Assembly (NCBI RefSeq): GCF_042652085.1
Contig: NZ_JBHSJF010000008.1
Coordinates: forward strand, 372,001 to 436,000
Length of the DNA: 64,000 nt
From: Flaviflagellibacter deserti
Lineage (GTDB): Bacteria; Pseudomonadota; Alphaproteobacteria; Rhizobiales; Methylopilaceae
Direction: 5' to 3'
The stretch's first letter is position 1. The number at the start of each line of letters is the position of its first letter. This document shows, in pieces, positions 1 to 8,480 of the stretch. The notes beneath the pieces are model-generated. The model was not told the DNA's origin and ran no database searches. It was given only the letters and a program-made list of their open reading frames with translations. Both the position numbers and the translations under genes were made by a program.

Positions 1-1109
1 GAGAGACCGACGTTCACCGCCGGGCGGATGCCCTGGTAGAACAGGTCCGTCTCGAGGAAGATCTGGCCGTCGGTGATCGAGATCACGTTGGTCGGGATGT
101 AGGCCGACACGTCGTTCGCCTGCGTTTCGATGACCGGGAGAGCGGTCAGCGAACCGGCGCCGTTCTCGTCGTTCAGCTTCGCGGCGCGCTCGAGGAGACG
201 CGAGTGAAGGTAGAACACGTCGCCCGGATAGGCTTCGCGGCCCGGCGGGCGGCGCAGCAGGAGCGACATCTGACGATAGGCGACGGCCTGCTTGGAGAGG
301 TCGTCATATGCGATCAGGGCATGCATGCCGTTGTCGCGGAAGAATTCGCCCATGGCGCAGCCGGCGAAGGGCGCCAGGAACTGCATCGGAGCCGGGTCGG
401 AGGCGGTCGCTGCGATGACGATCGAATAATCGAGCGCGCCGTTCTCTTCGAGCACCTTCACGAACTGCGCCACGGTCGACCGCTTCTGGCCGATCGCGAC
501 GTAGACGCAGTAGAGCTTGGCCTTCTCGTCCGTGCCCTGGTTGATGGGCTTCTGGTTGAGAATGGCGTCGAGGATGACGGCGGTCTTGCCGGTCTGGCGA
601 TCGCCGATGACGAGCTCGCGCTGGCCGCGGCCGACCGGGATCAGGGCGTCGATCGCCTTGAGGCCCGTCTGCATCGGCTCATGGACCGACTTGCGCGGAA
701 TGATGCCCGGCGCCTTGACGTCGACGCGGCGGCGCTCGGTGTATTCGATCGGGCCCTTGCCGTCGATCGGGTTGCCGAGAGCGTCGACGACGCGGCCGAG
801 GAGGCCCTTGCCGACCGGAACGTCGACGATGGCGCCCGTGCGCTTGACGGTGTCGCCTTCCTTGATTTCGCGGTCCGAGCCGAAGATGACGACGCCGACA
901 TTGTCGGTTTCGAGGTTGAGGGCCATGCCCCGGACGCCGCCGGGGAACTCGACCATCTCGCCGGCCTGGACCTGGTCGAGGCCATAGATGCGGGCGATGC
1001 CGTCACCGACGGACAGAACCTGTCCGACTTCGGAGACTTCGGCTTCCTGTCCGAAATTCTTGATCTGGTCCTTGAGGATCGCGGAGATCTCAGCGGCGCG
1101 GATGTCCAT
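1..1109 (-). CDS. atpA: ATP synthase F1 subunit alpha (partial, C-terminus outside window)
   Basis: This is the non-catalytic nucleotide-binding alpha subunit of the F1 headpiece, on the cytoplasmic face of the membrane. About 369 codons are visible, starting MDIRAAEISAIL. The Walker A segment GDRQTGKTAV and the stretch YVAIGQKRSTVAQ are readable, and the family match is unambiguous. The gene runs off the left edge, so roughly the last 140 residues are missing. Its ATG shares one base with the atpH stop (TGATG), which indicates translational coupling within the atpHA(GDC) operon. Confidence 0.97.
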   Translation of the reverse strand, partial: MDIRAAEISAILKDQIKNFGQEAEVSEVGQVLSVGDGIARIYGLDQVQAGEMVEFPGGVRGMALNLETDNVGVVIFGSDREIKEGDTVKRTGAIVDVPVGKGLLGRVVDALGNPIDGKGPIEYTERRRVDVKAPGIIPRKSVHEPMQTGLKAIDALIPVGRGQRELVIGDRQTGKTAVILDAILNQKPINQGTDEKAKLYCVYVAIGQKRSTVAQFVKVLEENGALDYSIVIAATASDPAPMQFLAPFAGCAMGEFFRDNGMHALIAYDDLSKQAVAYRQMSLLLRRPPGREAYPGDVFYLHSRLLERAAKLNDENGAGSLTALPVIETQANDVSAYIPTNVISITDGQIFLETDLFYQGIRPAVNVGL

Positions 1110-1669
1110 CAGCGCACCTCTTTCATGGCGTGTTGGATGGCGGAAAGTTTGGTTCGAACCGAGGCGTCGACCATGCGGCTGCCGAGCTGCACGATGATGC
1201 CACCGATAATCTTGGAATCGACCTTGACGTCGACCTTCACGTCCTTCGACGTGATCTCCTTGAGGGCGTCCTTGACGTCCTTCATGCGCGCGTCGGACAG
1301 CGGCTCGGCCACCGTCACTTCGGCTGTGAGTTCGCCGCGAGCCTTGGCCACGATGGCGCGGAAGCTGCGGATGATGCCCTGGATCGCGAACAGGCGGCGG
1401 TTCTGCGCGGCGAGGCGGATCAGGTTGCCGGCGATGCCACCGATCTTGGCGGCGTCGAGAACGGCGGAGATCGCCTTCAGCTGCTCTTCCGATGAAAAGA
1501 CGGGGCTCTTCACCAGGCGCTGCAGATCGGCACTGTCCTTAAGGAGGGCTTCAAAACGGCCGAGATCGGCGTCTACGGTATCGACGGCCTTGGCCTCGGA
1601 GGCCAGCTCATACAGCGCGGTCGCGTAGCGGCCGGCCATGCCTGTCGGGGTCGCGTCGTCTGCTGGCAC
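1109..1669 (-). CDS. atpH: ATP synthase F1 subunit delta
   Basis: The delta subunit (OSCP homologue) ties the F1 head to the peripheral stalk of ATP synthase. The product is 186 aa, the usual length. It starts MPADDATPTGMAGRYATALY, where the RYATALYELA stretch is the typical family N-terminus, and it has the conserved C-terminal segment IIGGIIVQLGSRMVDASVRTKL. It is the first gene of the operon and is followed by atpA with a one-base overlap. The 240 nt upstream, before the end of priA, should hold the operon promoter. I see only weak sigma-70-like boxes there and mark none. Confidence 0.96.
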   Translation of the reverse strand: MPADDATPTGMAGRYATALYELASEAKAVDTVDADLGRFEALLKDSADLQRLVKSPVFSSEEQLKAISAVLDAAKIGGIAGNLIRLAAQNRRLFAIQGIIRSFRAIVAKARGELTAEVTVAEPLSDARMKDVKDALKEITSKDVKVDVKVDSKIIGGIIVQLGSRMVDASVRTKLSAIQHAMKEVR

Positions 1670-1909
1670 CGAAACGGTCTCTCGTCTTCCATCCCAAGGC
1701 CCGGGACCGCCGTTTCAGGCAATACGCAAGCCATTGGAATTTATTGGATTTTCTTAGGCCAGGAGGCCGGTCCACGGAGGCGATCCCTCTGTAAACCGCG
1801 GGTTGACTAACACAGCGGTCGGGGCGGGGCAACACGATGACATGCGACGGAATCGCCCCATATTTTCGCCCGATTTCAGAGAGGGCGGGTTACCGTCTTA
1901 TCCCGGCCC

Positions 1910-4078
1910 TCAAAGGAAGCTCACCGGGTCGACGTCGATATGCAGCGTCAGTGCTCCACGCAGGGGTAGTGCCGAGGCGAGCCATCCCCTGATGAAGCCC
2001 GAAAGATCGGTCGCGCGGGGAGCCTTTACGATCAGCCGGATACGATGGCGCCCGCGGATAACGGCGATCGGCGCCTCGGCTGGGCCGAGCAGGCGGATGT
2101 CGGGCGTTCCCGGGAAAACGCGGGCGAGCGACCGGGCATAGCTCTCGGCCTCCGCGCGCGCTGGAGCGGTGACGAGCAGGCTCGCCATCCGACCGAATGG
2201 CGGCAGCGCCGCGTCCGAGCGCGCATTGATCTCGGCGGCGTAGAACGACTCGCTGTCGTGTGCCTTGAGCGCCTGCATCACCGGATGGCCGGGATCGTGC
2301 GTCTGCACGAAGCCGCGCCCCGGCCGGTCGCCTCGCCCGGCGCGCCCGGTTACCTGCTCCAGAAGCTGGAACGTGCGCTCGGCCGCGCGCGGATCGGCAG
2401 TGCCGAGTCCGAGATCGCCGTCGACCACACCGACGAGCGTCAGGTCCGGAAAGTTATGGCCCTTGGTGACGAGTTGGGTGCCAACAACGAGATCGACCGC
2501 GTGCTCGGCGATCGCCGTCAGTTCAGCGCGCATCCGCTCCGCGCCGACCGTGATGTCGCTCGAAAGGACCGCCAGCCGCGCATCCGGAAACAGGGCGGCC
2601 GCCTCGTCGCGGATGCGCTCCACGCCCGGCCCGACCGCCGCAAGCTTCTCCGAATCGGCCCCGCATTTCGGACAGGCTGGCGGCACCGGCTCGTGGTGGC
2701 CGCAATGATGGCAGACGAGCTGATTCCGGAACCGGTGCTCGACCAGCCAGGCGGTGCAGTTCGGGCAGGCGAATCGGTGGCCGCAGCTTCGGCAGAGCGT
2801 CAGCGGCGCGAAGCCGCGACGATTCAGGAAGAGCAGCGCCTGCTCGCCGCGCTCCAAGGTCTCGCGGACGGCTTTCTCCAGTGGCGGCGCGATCCATCGG
2901 CCGCGCTGTGGAGGATTCATCCTGAGATCGATCAACCCGATCTCCGGCAGTGTCCGGCCGCCATAGCGCTCCGGCAGGAGGTGGTGTTTGTAGCGTCCGG
3001 TCTCCGCATTGACGCGACTCTCGATGGAGGGCGTCGCCGAGACGAGGACGACCGGTGCGTTCGACAGCCGTCCGCGCACCACCGCCATGTCGCGGGCATG
3101 ATAGATTGGCGTATCGTCCTGCTTGAACGCGGTGTCGTGCTCCTCGTCGACGATGATGAGGCCGAGATCACGGAACGGCAGGAACAGGGCCGAGCGGGCG
3201 CCGACGACGATCTGCGTCTCGCCGCTCGCTGTTCCGGCCCAGGTCCGGGCCCTGCGGCGCGGGGCGACCGTCGAGTGCCATTCGCCCGGCGGCTCCCCGA
3301 ATCTCTTGGCGACGCGGTCGAGGACGGCGCGGGTCAGCGCGATCTCCGGCAGCAGGATCAGCACCTGCCGCCCCATCCTCAGCGCCTCGGCCGCGGCTTC
3401 CAGATAGACCTCGGTCTTGCCGGCTCCGGTCACGCCTTCAAGCAGATGCGTCTCGGCGGCCTTCTCCCGCACGCTTGCCGCCAGCGCTTGGGCTGTCAGT
3501 GCCTGGTCCTCGTTCAGTTTCGGCGCCGCATAATTCGGGACGAGGCCGGACCCGATCGGTTCCGGCGGGAGTTCGACGACCGTCAGCGCGCCTTCGCCGA
3601 TCAGTCCGTCGACCACGCCCGAGGATACGCCCGCCTCGCGCGCCAGATCGGCCTTGCTTCGCGCCATCCCATCGGCCGCCGCGTCAAGCACCCGCCGTCT
3701 GGCCTCCGTCATCCGGCGCGGCTCTTCACCGGTCGTACGTACGGCGCGTTTCGCGGGCTCGTCGCCGACATGCCGTGCGCCGCGCATCGCAATCCGCAGC
3801 ACCATGCCGGCCGGGGAGAGGGTATAGCGCGACACCCAGTCGACGAATTTGAGCAGTTCAGGCGCAAGTCGCGGCAGGTCGAATACGCCGGAAACAGGCT
3901 TCAGCTTCGCGGCCGGCACCTCGGGATCGCCCGGGCCCCAGGCGACGCCTGCCATGGCGCGGCGGCCGAGCGGCACCTCGACGATGTCGCCAGGCTCGAT
4001 CTCGGACCCTTCGGGCAGCGAATAGGTGAAGCTGCGGTCGAGCGCGACCGGCAGCAGGACTTCGACCCTGTCCTTCAT
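1910..4078 (-). CDS. priA: Primosomal protein N' (replication restart helicase PriA)
   Basis: PriA is a 3'-to-5' superfamily 2 helicase that reloads the replisome at stalled forks. The product is 722 aa, normal for the family. An N-terminal DNA-binding domain (about 1-105) is followed by the helicase core with Walker A GVTGAGKTEVYL (about 214-225) and the DEEH box (about 311-314). A zinc-binding region near 428-475 has paired cysteines (CRSCGHRFACPNC, then CHHCGHH and CPKCG). The start overlaps the end of the upstream VOC gene by 4 nt. priA close to xerC and the atp operon is a common Hyphomicrobiales arrangement. Confidence 0.97.
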   Translation of the reverse strand: MKDRVEVLLPVALDRSFTYSLPEGSEIEPGDIVEVPLGRRAMAGVAWGPGDPEVPAAKLKPVSGVFDLPRLAPELLKFVDWVSRYTLSPAGMVLRIAMRGARHVGDEPAKRAVRTTGEEPRRMTEARRRVLDAAADGMARSKADLAREAGVSSGVVDGLIGEGALTVVELPPEPIGSGLVPNYAAPKLNEDQALTAQALAASVREKAAETHLLEGVTGAGKTEVYLEAAAEALRMGRQVLILLPEIALTRAVLDRVAKRFGEPPGEWHSTVAPRRRARTWAGTASGETQIVVGARSALFLPFRDLGLIIVDEEHDTAFKQDDTPIYHARDMAVVRGRLSNAPVVLVSATPSIESRVNAETGRYKHHLLPERYGGRTLPEIGLIDLRMNPPQRGRWIAPPLEKAVRETLERGEQALLFLNRRGFAPLTLCRSCGHRFACPNCTAWLVEHRFRNQLVCHHCGHHEPVPPACPKCGADSEKLAAVGPGVERIRDEAAALFPDARLAVLSSDITVGAERMRAELTAIAEHAVDLVVGTQLVTKGHNFPDLTLVGVVDGDLGLGTADPRAAERTFQLLEQVTGRAGRGDRPGRGFVQTHDPGHPVMQALKAHDSESFYAAEINARSDAALPPFGRMASLLVTAPARAEAESYARSLARVFPGTPDIRLLGPAEAPIAVIRGRHRIRLIVKAPRATDLSGFIRGWLASALPLRGALTLHIDVDPVSFL

Positions 4079-4461
4079 TCGGGTTTGTGGCAGACCGCTT
4101 CGATATTGTGGCCGTCGGGATCGAACACGAAGGCGGCGTAATAGTTCGGGTGGTACTGTTCGCGCAGTCCGGGCGCGCCGTTGTCGCGGCCGCCGCTTGC
4201 CATGGCCGCGTGATAGAAGCCGTCGACCCCGGCGCGGCTCTCGGCGATGAAGGCGAAATGCATGGGAGGCGTGGTCTTTCCCTCGGAGCCGATCCAGAAC
4301 GCCTGCTCGTCGTCGCGCCCGAAGCCCGCGGCCTTGTTGATCCCGTCCTGCTGGACGACTTCCGTCAGCAGCGACAGGCCTAGCGGCGCGAGCGCGGCTG
4401 AATAAAACTCTTTGGCCTTGTCATAATCGCCCACGCCAAGGCCTATATGATCAATGATCAT
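4075..4461 (-). CDS. VOC-family (glyoxalase/bleomycin resistance-like) protein
   Basis: This 128-aa protein of the vicinal oxygen chelate superfamily shows the fold's paired beta-alpha-beta-beta-beta pattern. It opens MIIDHIGLGVGDYDKAKEFY, with a candidate metal-ligand His at residue 5. A second His lies in PPMHFAF, and the C-terminus has the typical DPDGHNIEAVCH stretch. The substrate cannot be predicted. Relatives include glyoxalases, dioxygenases and resistance proteins. Its stop overlaps the priA start by 4 nt, so the two are probably co-transcribed. It is divergent from the transaldolase gene, 32 nt away. Confidence 0.85.
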   Translation of the reverse strand: MIIDHIGLGVGDYDKAKEFYSAALAPLGLSLLTEVVQQDGINKAAGFGRDDEQAFWIGSEGKTTPPMHFAFIAESRAGVDGFYHAAMASGGRDNGAPGLREQYHPNYYAAFVFDPDGHNIEAVCHKPE

Positions 4462-4493
4462 TGTCGTTTCCCGGAACCCGCGAGACCTTACCC

Positions 4494-5150
4494 ATGAAAT
4501 TCTTCGCTGACACCGCCGATGTTGCTGAGATCCGTGAACTGGCCGAAGCCGGCCTGATCGATGGCGTCACCACCAATCCGTCGCTCGTGCTTAAAGCCAA
4601 TCGTCCCTATAGCGACATCCTGAAGGAGATCTGTGACGTGACCTCCGGGCCGGTCTCGGCCGAAGTCGCGGCCACCGATCTCGACGGCATGCTCAAGGAA
4701 GGCCGTGAGCTCGCGAAGATCGCCTCGAACATCGTCATCAAGGTGCCGCTGACCCTCGACGGCCTCAAGGCCTGCCGCACCTTCCGTTCTGAAGGCACGA
4801 TGGTCAACGTCACGCTCTGCTTCTCGGCGAACCAGGCTCTGCTCGCCGCCAAGGCTGGCGCGAGCTTCATCTCGCCCTTCATCGGCCGCCTCGACGACAT
4901 CAACCTCGACGGCATGGACCTTATCGCCGAGATCCGCCAGATCTACGACAACTACCCGACCATCGAGACCGAAATCCTCGCCGCCTCGATCCGCTCGCCG
5001 AACCACGTCAAGGAAGCCGCCCTGATCGGCGCCGACGTCTGTACCTGCCCGGCCGCGGTCATCAAGAGCCTGGTCAAGCACCCGCTGACCGACAAGGGCC
5101 TCGAACAGTTCGTATCCGACTGGAAGAAGACCGGTCAGACGATCGCGTGA
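4494..5150 (+). CDS. fsa: Fructose-6-phosphate aldolase / transaldolase (small TalC/FSA type)
   Basis: A 218-aa class I aldolase of the short transaldolase family, acting in the cytoplasm on sugar phosphates of the pentose phosphate pathway. The start MKFFADTADVAEI at 4494 is chosen because it matches the usual family N-terminus; an upstream in-frame ATG at 4461 would add 11 unlikely residues. The conserved DGVTTNPSLV and the Schiff-base lysine region NIVIKVPLT are present. Length and motifs cannot separate fructose-6-phosphate aldolase from transaldolase activity. In alphaproteobacteria this family is commonly annotated as transaldolase. Confidence 0.93.
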   Translation: MKFFADTADVAEIRELAEAGLIDGVTTNPSLVLKANRPYSDILKEICDVTSGPVSAEVAATDLDGMLKEGRELAKIASNIVIKVPLTLDGLKACRTFRSEGTMVNVTLCFSANQALLAAKAGASFISPFIGRLDDINLDGMDLIAEIRQIYDNYPTIETEILAASIRSPNHVKEAALIGADVCTCPAAVIKSLVKHPLTDKGLEQFVSDWKKTGQTIA

Positions 5151-5206
5151 CCACTCACGAAATTGTTGGAACCAAACGGGAGCGGGCGACTTTACTTTCA
5201 TTCGCC

Positions 5207-5248
5207 CCTCCCACGGTGTCACAGTGTCCTCCCACGGTGTCACAGTGT
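5207..5248. repeat. Perfect 21-bp tandem duplication upstream of the hybrid kinase
   Basis: Two identical head-to-tail 21-bp units lie at 5207-5227 and 5228-5248. Each contains CCACGGTGTCACAGTG, that is two CACNGTG half-palindromes separated by one T, giving four such elements. The array is 39-80 nt upstream of the chosen kinase start at 5287. It is either an operator array or a recent slippage duplication. The sequence alone does not decide. Confidence 0.85.
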
Positions 5249-5286
5249 CGTATTTGCCCCGCGGTCCTGAAAGCGATACCGCCACA

Positions 5287-7221
5287 ATGAAGGCTGCCGG
5301 AGACCATCTCGCCTCGCTCGGAGCCGAGATGCGCTATAAGCTTCTGGTCGACGCGGTTACTGATTACGCCATCTACATGCTCGATCCCGCTGGGATAATC
5401 AGCAGCTGGAACAGCGGGGCTGAGCGTTTCAAGGGATATGTGGCGTCCGAGGTCATCGGCAGCCATTTCTCGTTGTTCTACACGTCCGAGGATCGAGAGC
5501 GCGGAGAGCCGGAACGTGCCCTCGCGACGGCCGAGCGGGAGGGCAGGTTCGAGACCGAAGCCTGGCGGGTCCGCAAGGACGGCACCCGTTTCTGGGCCCA
5601 TGTCGTGATCGATCCGATTCGCGATCCGAAGGGGCGGCTGATCGGCTTTGCTAAGATCACGCGTGACAACACCGAGCGTCAAGCAGCGCGCGAAGCACTC
5701 TTGGAGAGCGAACGCCGCTTCCGCATCCTCGTCCAGGGGGTGACCGATTACGCGATCTACATGCTCGATCCGCAAGGCCAGGTCACGAATTGGAACCCCG
5801 GCGCCGAGCGCATCAAGGGCTACGGCGTGGACGAGATCATCGGCCAGCACTTTTCCCGTTTCTATACGCCCGAGGACATCGCGACCGACTTACCGAACAG
5901 AGCGCTGGACACGGCCGCCCGAGAGGGCAAGTTCGAGAGCGAGGGCTGGCGTGTTCGCAAGGATGGCACCCGCTTTCGGGCAAGTGTTGTCATCGATGCC
6001 ATCCGCGACGATGCAGGCGAATTGGTCGGCTTCGCGAAGATCACTCGCGACGTCACCGAGCAGCACAAATCGGCCGAAGCGCTGGCTCAGGCGCGGGAGG
6101 CGCTGTTCCAGGCCCAGAAGCTGGAAGCGATTGGCCAATTGACCGGCGGCGTCGCGCACGACTTCAACAATCTTCTTACCGTCATTGTGTCCAGCCTCGA
6201 TCTGCTCAAGCGGAAGGTCTCCGAACCTCGCGAGGTCCGGATCGTGGAGAACGCGCTCCTCGCCGCCGAACGCGGCGCGAAGTTGACGAACCAGCTTCTC
6301 GCCTTCGCTCGCAAACAGTCCCTGCGTCTCGAAAAGCACAATCCAAACCAGCTGATCGACACCTTCGAGCCGATCCTGCGCCGCGCGATCGGGGATACGA
6401 TGTCGGTCGGTGTCACCCTGTCCGTGGGGATGCGCACGGCGATGCTCGATGTCGCGCAGTTCGAAGCCGCGCTGCTCAATCTGGTGGTCAATGCGCGTGA
6501 TGCCTGCGGCGGAACGGGGTCGATCGAAATAGCGACGGTCGTCGAAGAGGTGGTCGAGCCTCGCCGCCTGCTGATGTCGTCGATCGAGCCCGGGCACTAT
6601 GTGCGCGTGTCGGTCAGTGACACCGGTGAAGGCATGTCCGCCGACGTTCTGGCACGCGCTTGCGAGCCCTTCTTCACGACGAAAAAGATTGGTGAGGGGA
6701 CGGGCCTCGGCTTGAGCCAGGTCTATGGCTTTGCCAGCCAGTCGGAGGGCCACATCGACATCCACACGCGCCAGGGTGAAGGCACCACCGTCACGATCTA
6801 CCTTCCCGCCGGCGAGCCGGCTGAGGACACGCTCGCGCGCAGCCGTGGCGGCAGGACGGTTCTAGTGGTCGACGACGACGAGCAGGTGATGATCGTCGCG
6901 GTCGAGCTGTTCGAAAGCCTGGGCTATGACGTTCTCACCGCCGCCGACGCTATCATTGCGCTGGAGATCCTCAAGCGGGACAGGCCCATCGACCTGCTGT
7001 TCACCGACGTCGTGATGCCACGAGGCATGAGCGGCATTGATCTGTTTCACGAGGCGCGACGGTTGCGTCCGGAAATGAAGGTGATGCTGTCGTCGGGCTT
7101 CCCGCTGCCGGCGCTCGAAAAAGCCAATATGCAGCTCGGCGATACCGCGTTTATCGCGAAACCCTATCGGTGGACCGAGCTCGTGGAACGATTGAGGGGA
7201 CTCGAATTGGCGCCGTCCTGA
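5287..7221 (+). CDS. PAS-PAS hybrid sensor histidine kinase with C-terminal receiver domain
   Basis: This 644-aa hybrid sensor kinase has no transmembrane segment, so it is probably cytoplasmic. The order is PAS (about 15-125), PAS (about 140-250), HisKA with GGVAHDFNNLL (phospho-accepting His291), HATPase_c (N-box around VVNARDACGG, G-box GEGTGLGLSQVYGF) and a receiver with the acidic cluster at 529-531 and Asp574 in FTDVVMP. The two PAS domains are close copies of each other. The signal is unknown: no haem or flavin motif is evident. The start at 5287 (ATG) leaves the 21-bp repeat outside the gene; an in-frame GTG at 5224 would start inside the repeat. No response regulator gene is adjacent. 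Confidence 0.9.
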   Translation: MKAAGDHLASLGAEMRYKLLVDAVTDYAIYMLDPAGIISSWNSGAERFKGYVASEVIGSHFSLFYTSEDRERGEPERALATAEREGRFETEAWRVRKDGTRFWAHVVIDPIRDPKGRLIGFAKITRDNTERQAAREALLESERRFRILVQGVTDYAIYMLDPQGQVTNWNPGAERIKGYGVDEIIGQHFSRFYTPEDIATDLPNRALDTAAREGKFESEGWRVRKDGTRFRASVVIDAIRDDAGELVGFAKITRDVTEQHKSAEALAQAREALFQAQKLEAIGQLTGGVAHDFNNLLTVIVSSLDLLKRKVSEPREVRIVENALLAAERGAKLTNQLLAFARKQSLRLEKHNPNQLIDTFEPILRRAIGDTMSVGVTLSVGMRTAMLDVAQFEAALLNLVVNARDACGGTGSIEIATVVEEVVEPRRLLMSSIEPGHYVRVSVSDTGEGMSADVLARACEPFFTTKKIGEGTGLGLSQVYGFASQSEGHIDIHTRQGEGTTVTIYLPAGEPAEDTLARSRGGRTVLVVDDDEQVMIVAVELFESLGYDVLTAADAIIALEILKRDRPIDLLFTDVVMPRGMSGIDLFHEARRLRPEMKVMLSSGFPLPALEKANMQLGDTAFIAKPYRWTELVERLRGLELAPS

Positions 7222-7265
7222 CGCCGCTCACCAGTCCTTAAATCCCGCTCGGGCATTCTCATGAA

Positions 7266-8219
7266 ATGCCCGAAGCCGCCTCCATCGCCCTGCCTGTAAA
7301 AGCGGACGTCCAATCCGCCTTTTCCGCCTGGACCACGCATCTCGCCGCGGAGCGCCGCCTCTCGCCGAAATCGGTCGAGGCATATGGGCGGGATGTCCGC
7401 TTCTTCCTGACCTTCCTCCAGACCCATCTCGGCGGTCCGGCTTCGCTCGACGATCTCAAGTCTCTCGGCCCGCGCGATGTCCGTGCCTTCCTAGCGCGCC
7501 GCCGCTCCGAGGGGTTGCAAAGCCGCTCGATCATGCGGGCATTGGCCGCCGCGCGCAGCTTCTCGCGCTTCCTGGAACGCTCGGGCAAGGGCTCGGCCTC
7601 TGCGCTCACCGCCATCCGCGCCCCGAAGATAGCGCGCAGCCTGCCGAAGCCTCTCGCCGCATCCTCCGCCCGAAAAATCGTCGACGCCGAGACCCGCGCC
7701 GGCGAAGAACGTGAGCCATGGGTGCTCGCCCGAGATGCCGCCGTGCTGGCACTGCTCTACGGCTGTGGCCTCCGCATCGCTGAAGCGCTGTCGCTCACCC
7801 GCGCCGAAGCGCCGATCGGCGCGACCGCGAGACTCACCGTCACCGGCAAGGGCAACAAGATGCGCGGCGTGCCGGTGATCCCGGCCGTAGCAAAAGCGGT
7901 GGAAGTCTATATCGCGCTGTGTCCCTGGACGCTGATGGCGGATGAACCGCTGTTCCGCGGTACCAAAGGCGGGCCGCTGTCACCCCGCATCGTCCAGCGC
8001 GCGATGCAGGAAATGCGAGGCGCGCTCGGCCTGCCGGAGAGCGCCACCCCGCACGCTTTGCGGCATTCCTTCGCGACGCATCTCCTGGCGCGCGGCGGTG
8101 ACCTTCGTTCCATCCAGGAACTTTTAGGCCACGCAAGTCTTTCTACCACGCAGATCTATACCGAAGTGGATTCCGCCAGGCTGATCGCGGTGCACGCCGC
8201 AGCTCATCCACGCGCCTGA
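7266..8219 (+). CDS. xerC: Tyrosine recombinase XerC
   Basis: XerC is a site-specific recombinase that, with XerD, resolves chromosome dimers at dif. The product is 317 aa. The N-terminal SAM-like domain (about 10-105) contains ERRLSPKSVEAYGRDVRFF. The catalytic domain has the Arg of GCGLRIAEALSL, the Lys of GKGNK, HALRHSFATHLL, and the His and nucleophilic Tyr of LLGHASLSTTQIYTEV. The complete set and the priA-proximal location support a housekeeping XerC over a phage integrase. The gene begins 44 nt after the kinase stop. Confidence 0.94.
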   Translation: MPEAASIALPVKADVQSAFSAWTTHLAAERRLSPKSVEAYGRDVRFFLTFLQTHLGGPASLDDLKSLGPRDVRAFLARRRSEGLQSRSIMRALAAARSFSRFLERSGKGSASALTAIRAPKIARSLPKPLAASSARKIVDAETRAGEEREPWVLARDAAVLALLYGCGLRIAEALSLTRAEAPIGATARLTVTGKGNKMRGVPVIPAVAKAVEVYIALCPWTLMADEPLFRGTKGGPLSPRIVQRAMQEMRGALGLPESATPHALRHSFATHLLARGGDLRSIQELLGHASLSTTQIYTEVDSARLIAVHAAAHPRA

Positions 8220-8324
8220 TCTTCAGGCGTGAACCGGAATCGTTTCTTCGGCGACACATTGCAAGACATCGGGCGGAAACAGGGCACACCTATTAACCGC
8301 CGCAACTCGAAACCGGAGGCTATC

Positions 8325-8453
8325 GTGTCTCTTAAACGTAATCTGATCCTGCTCGGCTGCTATTTCGCCGCGCTCGTCTTCATGTCGCTGCCGTTCACCC
8401 TCATCGAGACGGACGGCCCACCCTCGACGTTCGCGCAGGTCGAAGCACGCTGA
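8325..8453 (+). CDS. Small single-pass membrane protein (hypothetical)
   Basis: A 42-aa product starting at GTG 8325, chosen because a GGAGG box sits at 8315-8319 with 5-nt spacing. The upstream in-frame ATG at 8229 has no such signal. The protein has a short basic start (SLKRN), one hydrophobic helix (LILLGCYFAALVFMSLPF) and a polar tail. I recognise no family. It is convergent with lpdA. Confidence 0.6.
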   Translation: MSLKRNLILLGCYFAALVFMSLPFTLIETDGPPSTFAQVEAR

Positions 8454-8456
8454 ATG

Positions 8457-8480
8457 ATGTGACGCCGTGTGGCGTCACAT
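8457..8480. terminator. Hairpin between convergent genes at the lpdA 3' end
   Basis: A perfect 10-bp inverted repeat, ATGTGACGCC then GTGT then GGCGTCACAT, begins 4 nt after the small ORF stop and includes the lpdA stop codon. There is no T-run on either side. It may be a bidirectional 3'-end stabiliser or a weak terminator. Confidence 0.5.

Noticed and set aside
204..1628. Long plus-strand open frame opposite atpA and atpH
   Set aside because: It is antisense to two certain genes, with Ala/Asp/Arg/Leu-skewed composition typical of high-GC shadow frames.
5168..5206. EcfG promoter before the hybrid kinase
   Set aside because: GGAAC is present at 5168-5172, but at 16-17 nt spacing the -10 reads ACTT/CTTT, two mismatches to CGTT.
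8212..8230. Terminator after xerC
   Set aside because: CGCCTGA/TCAGGCG can pair over the stop codon, but the stem is only 7 bp and no T-run follows.
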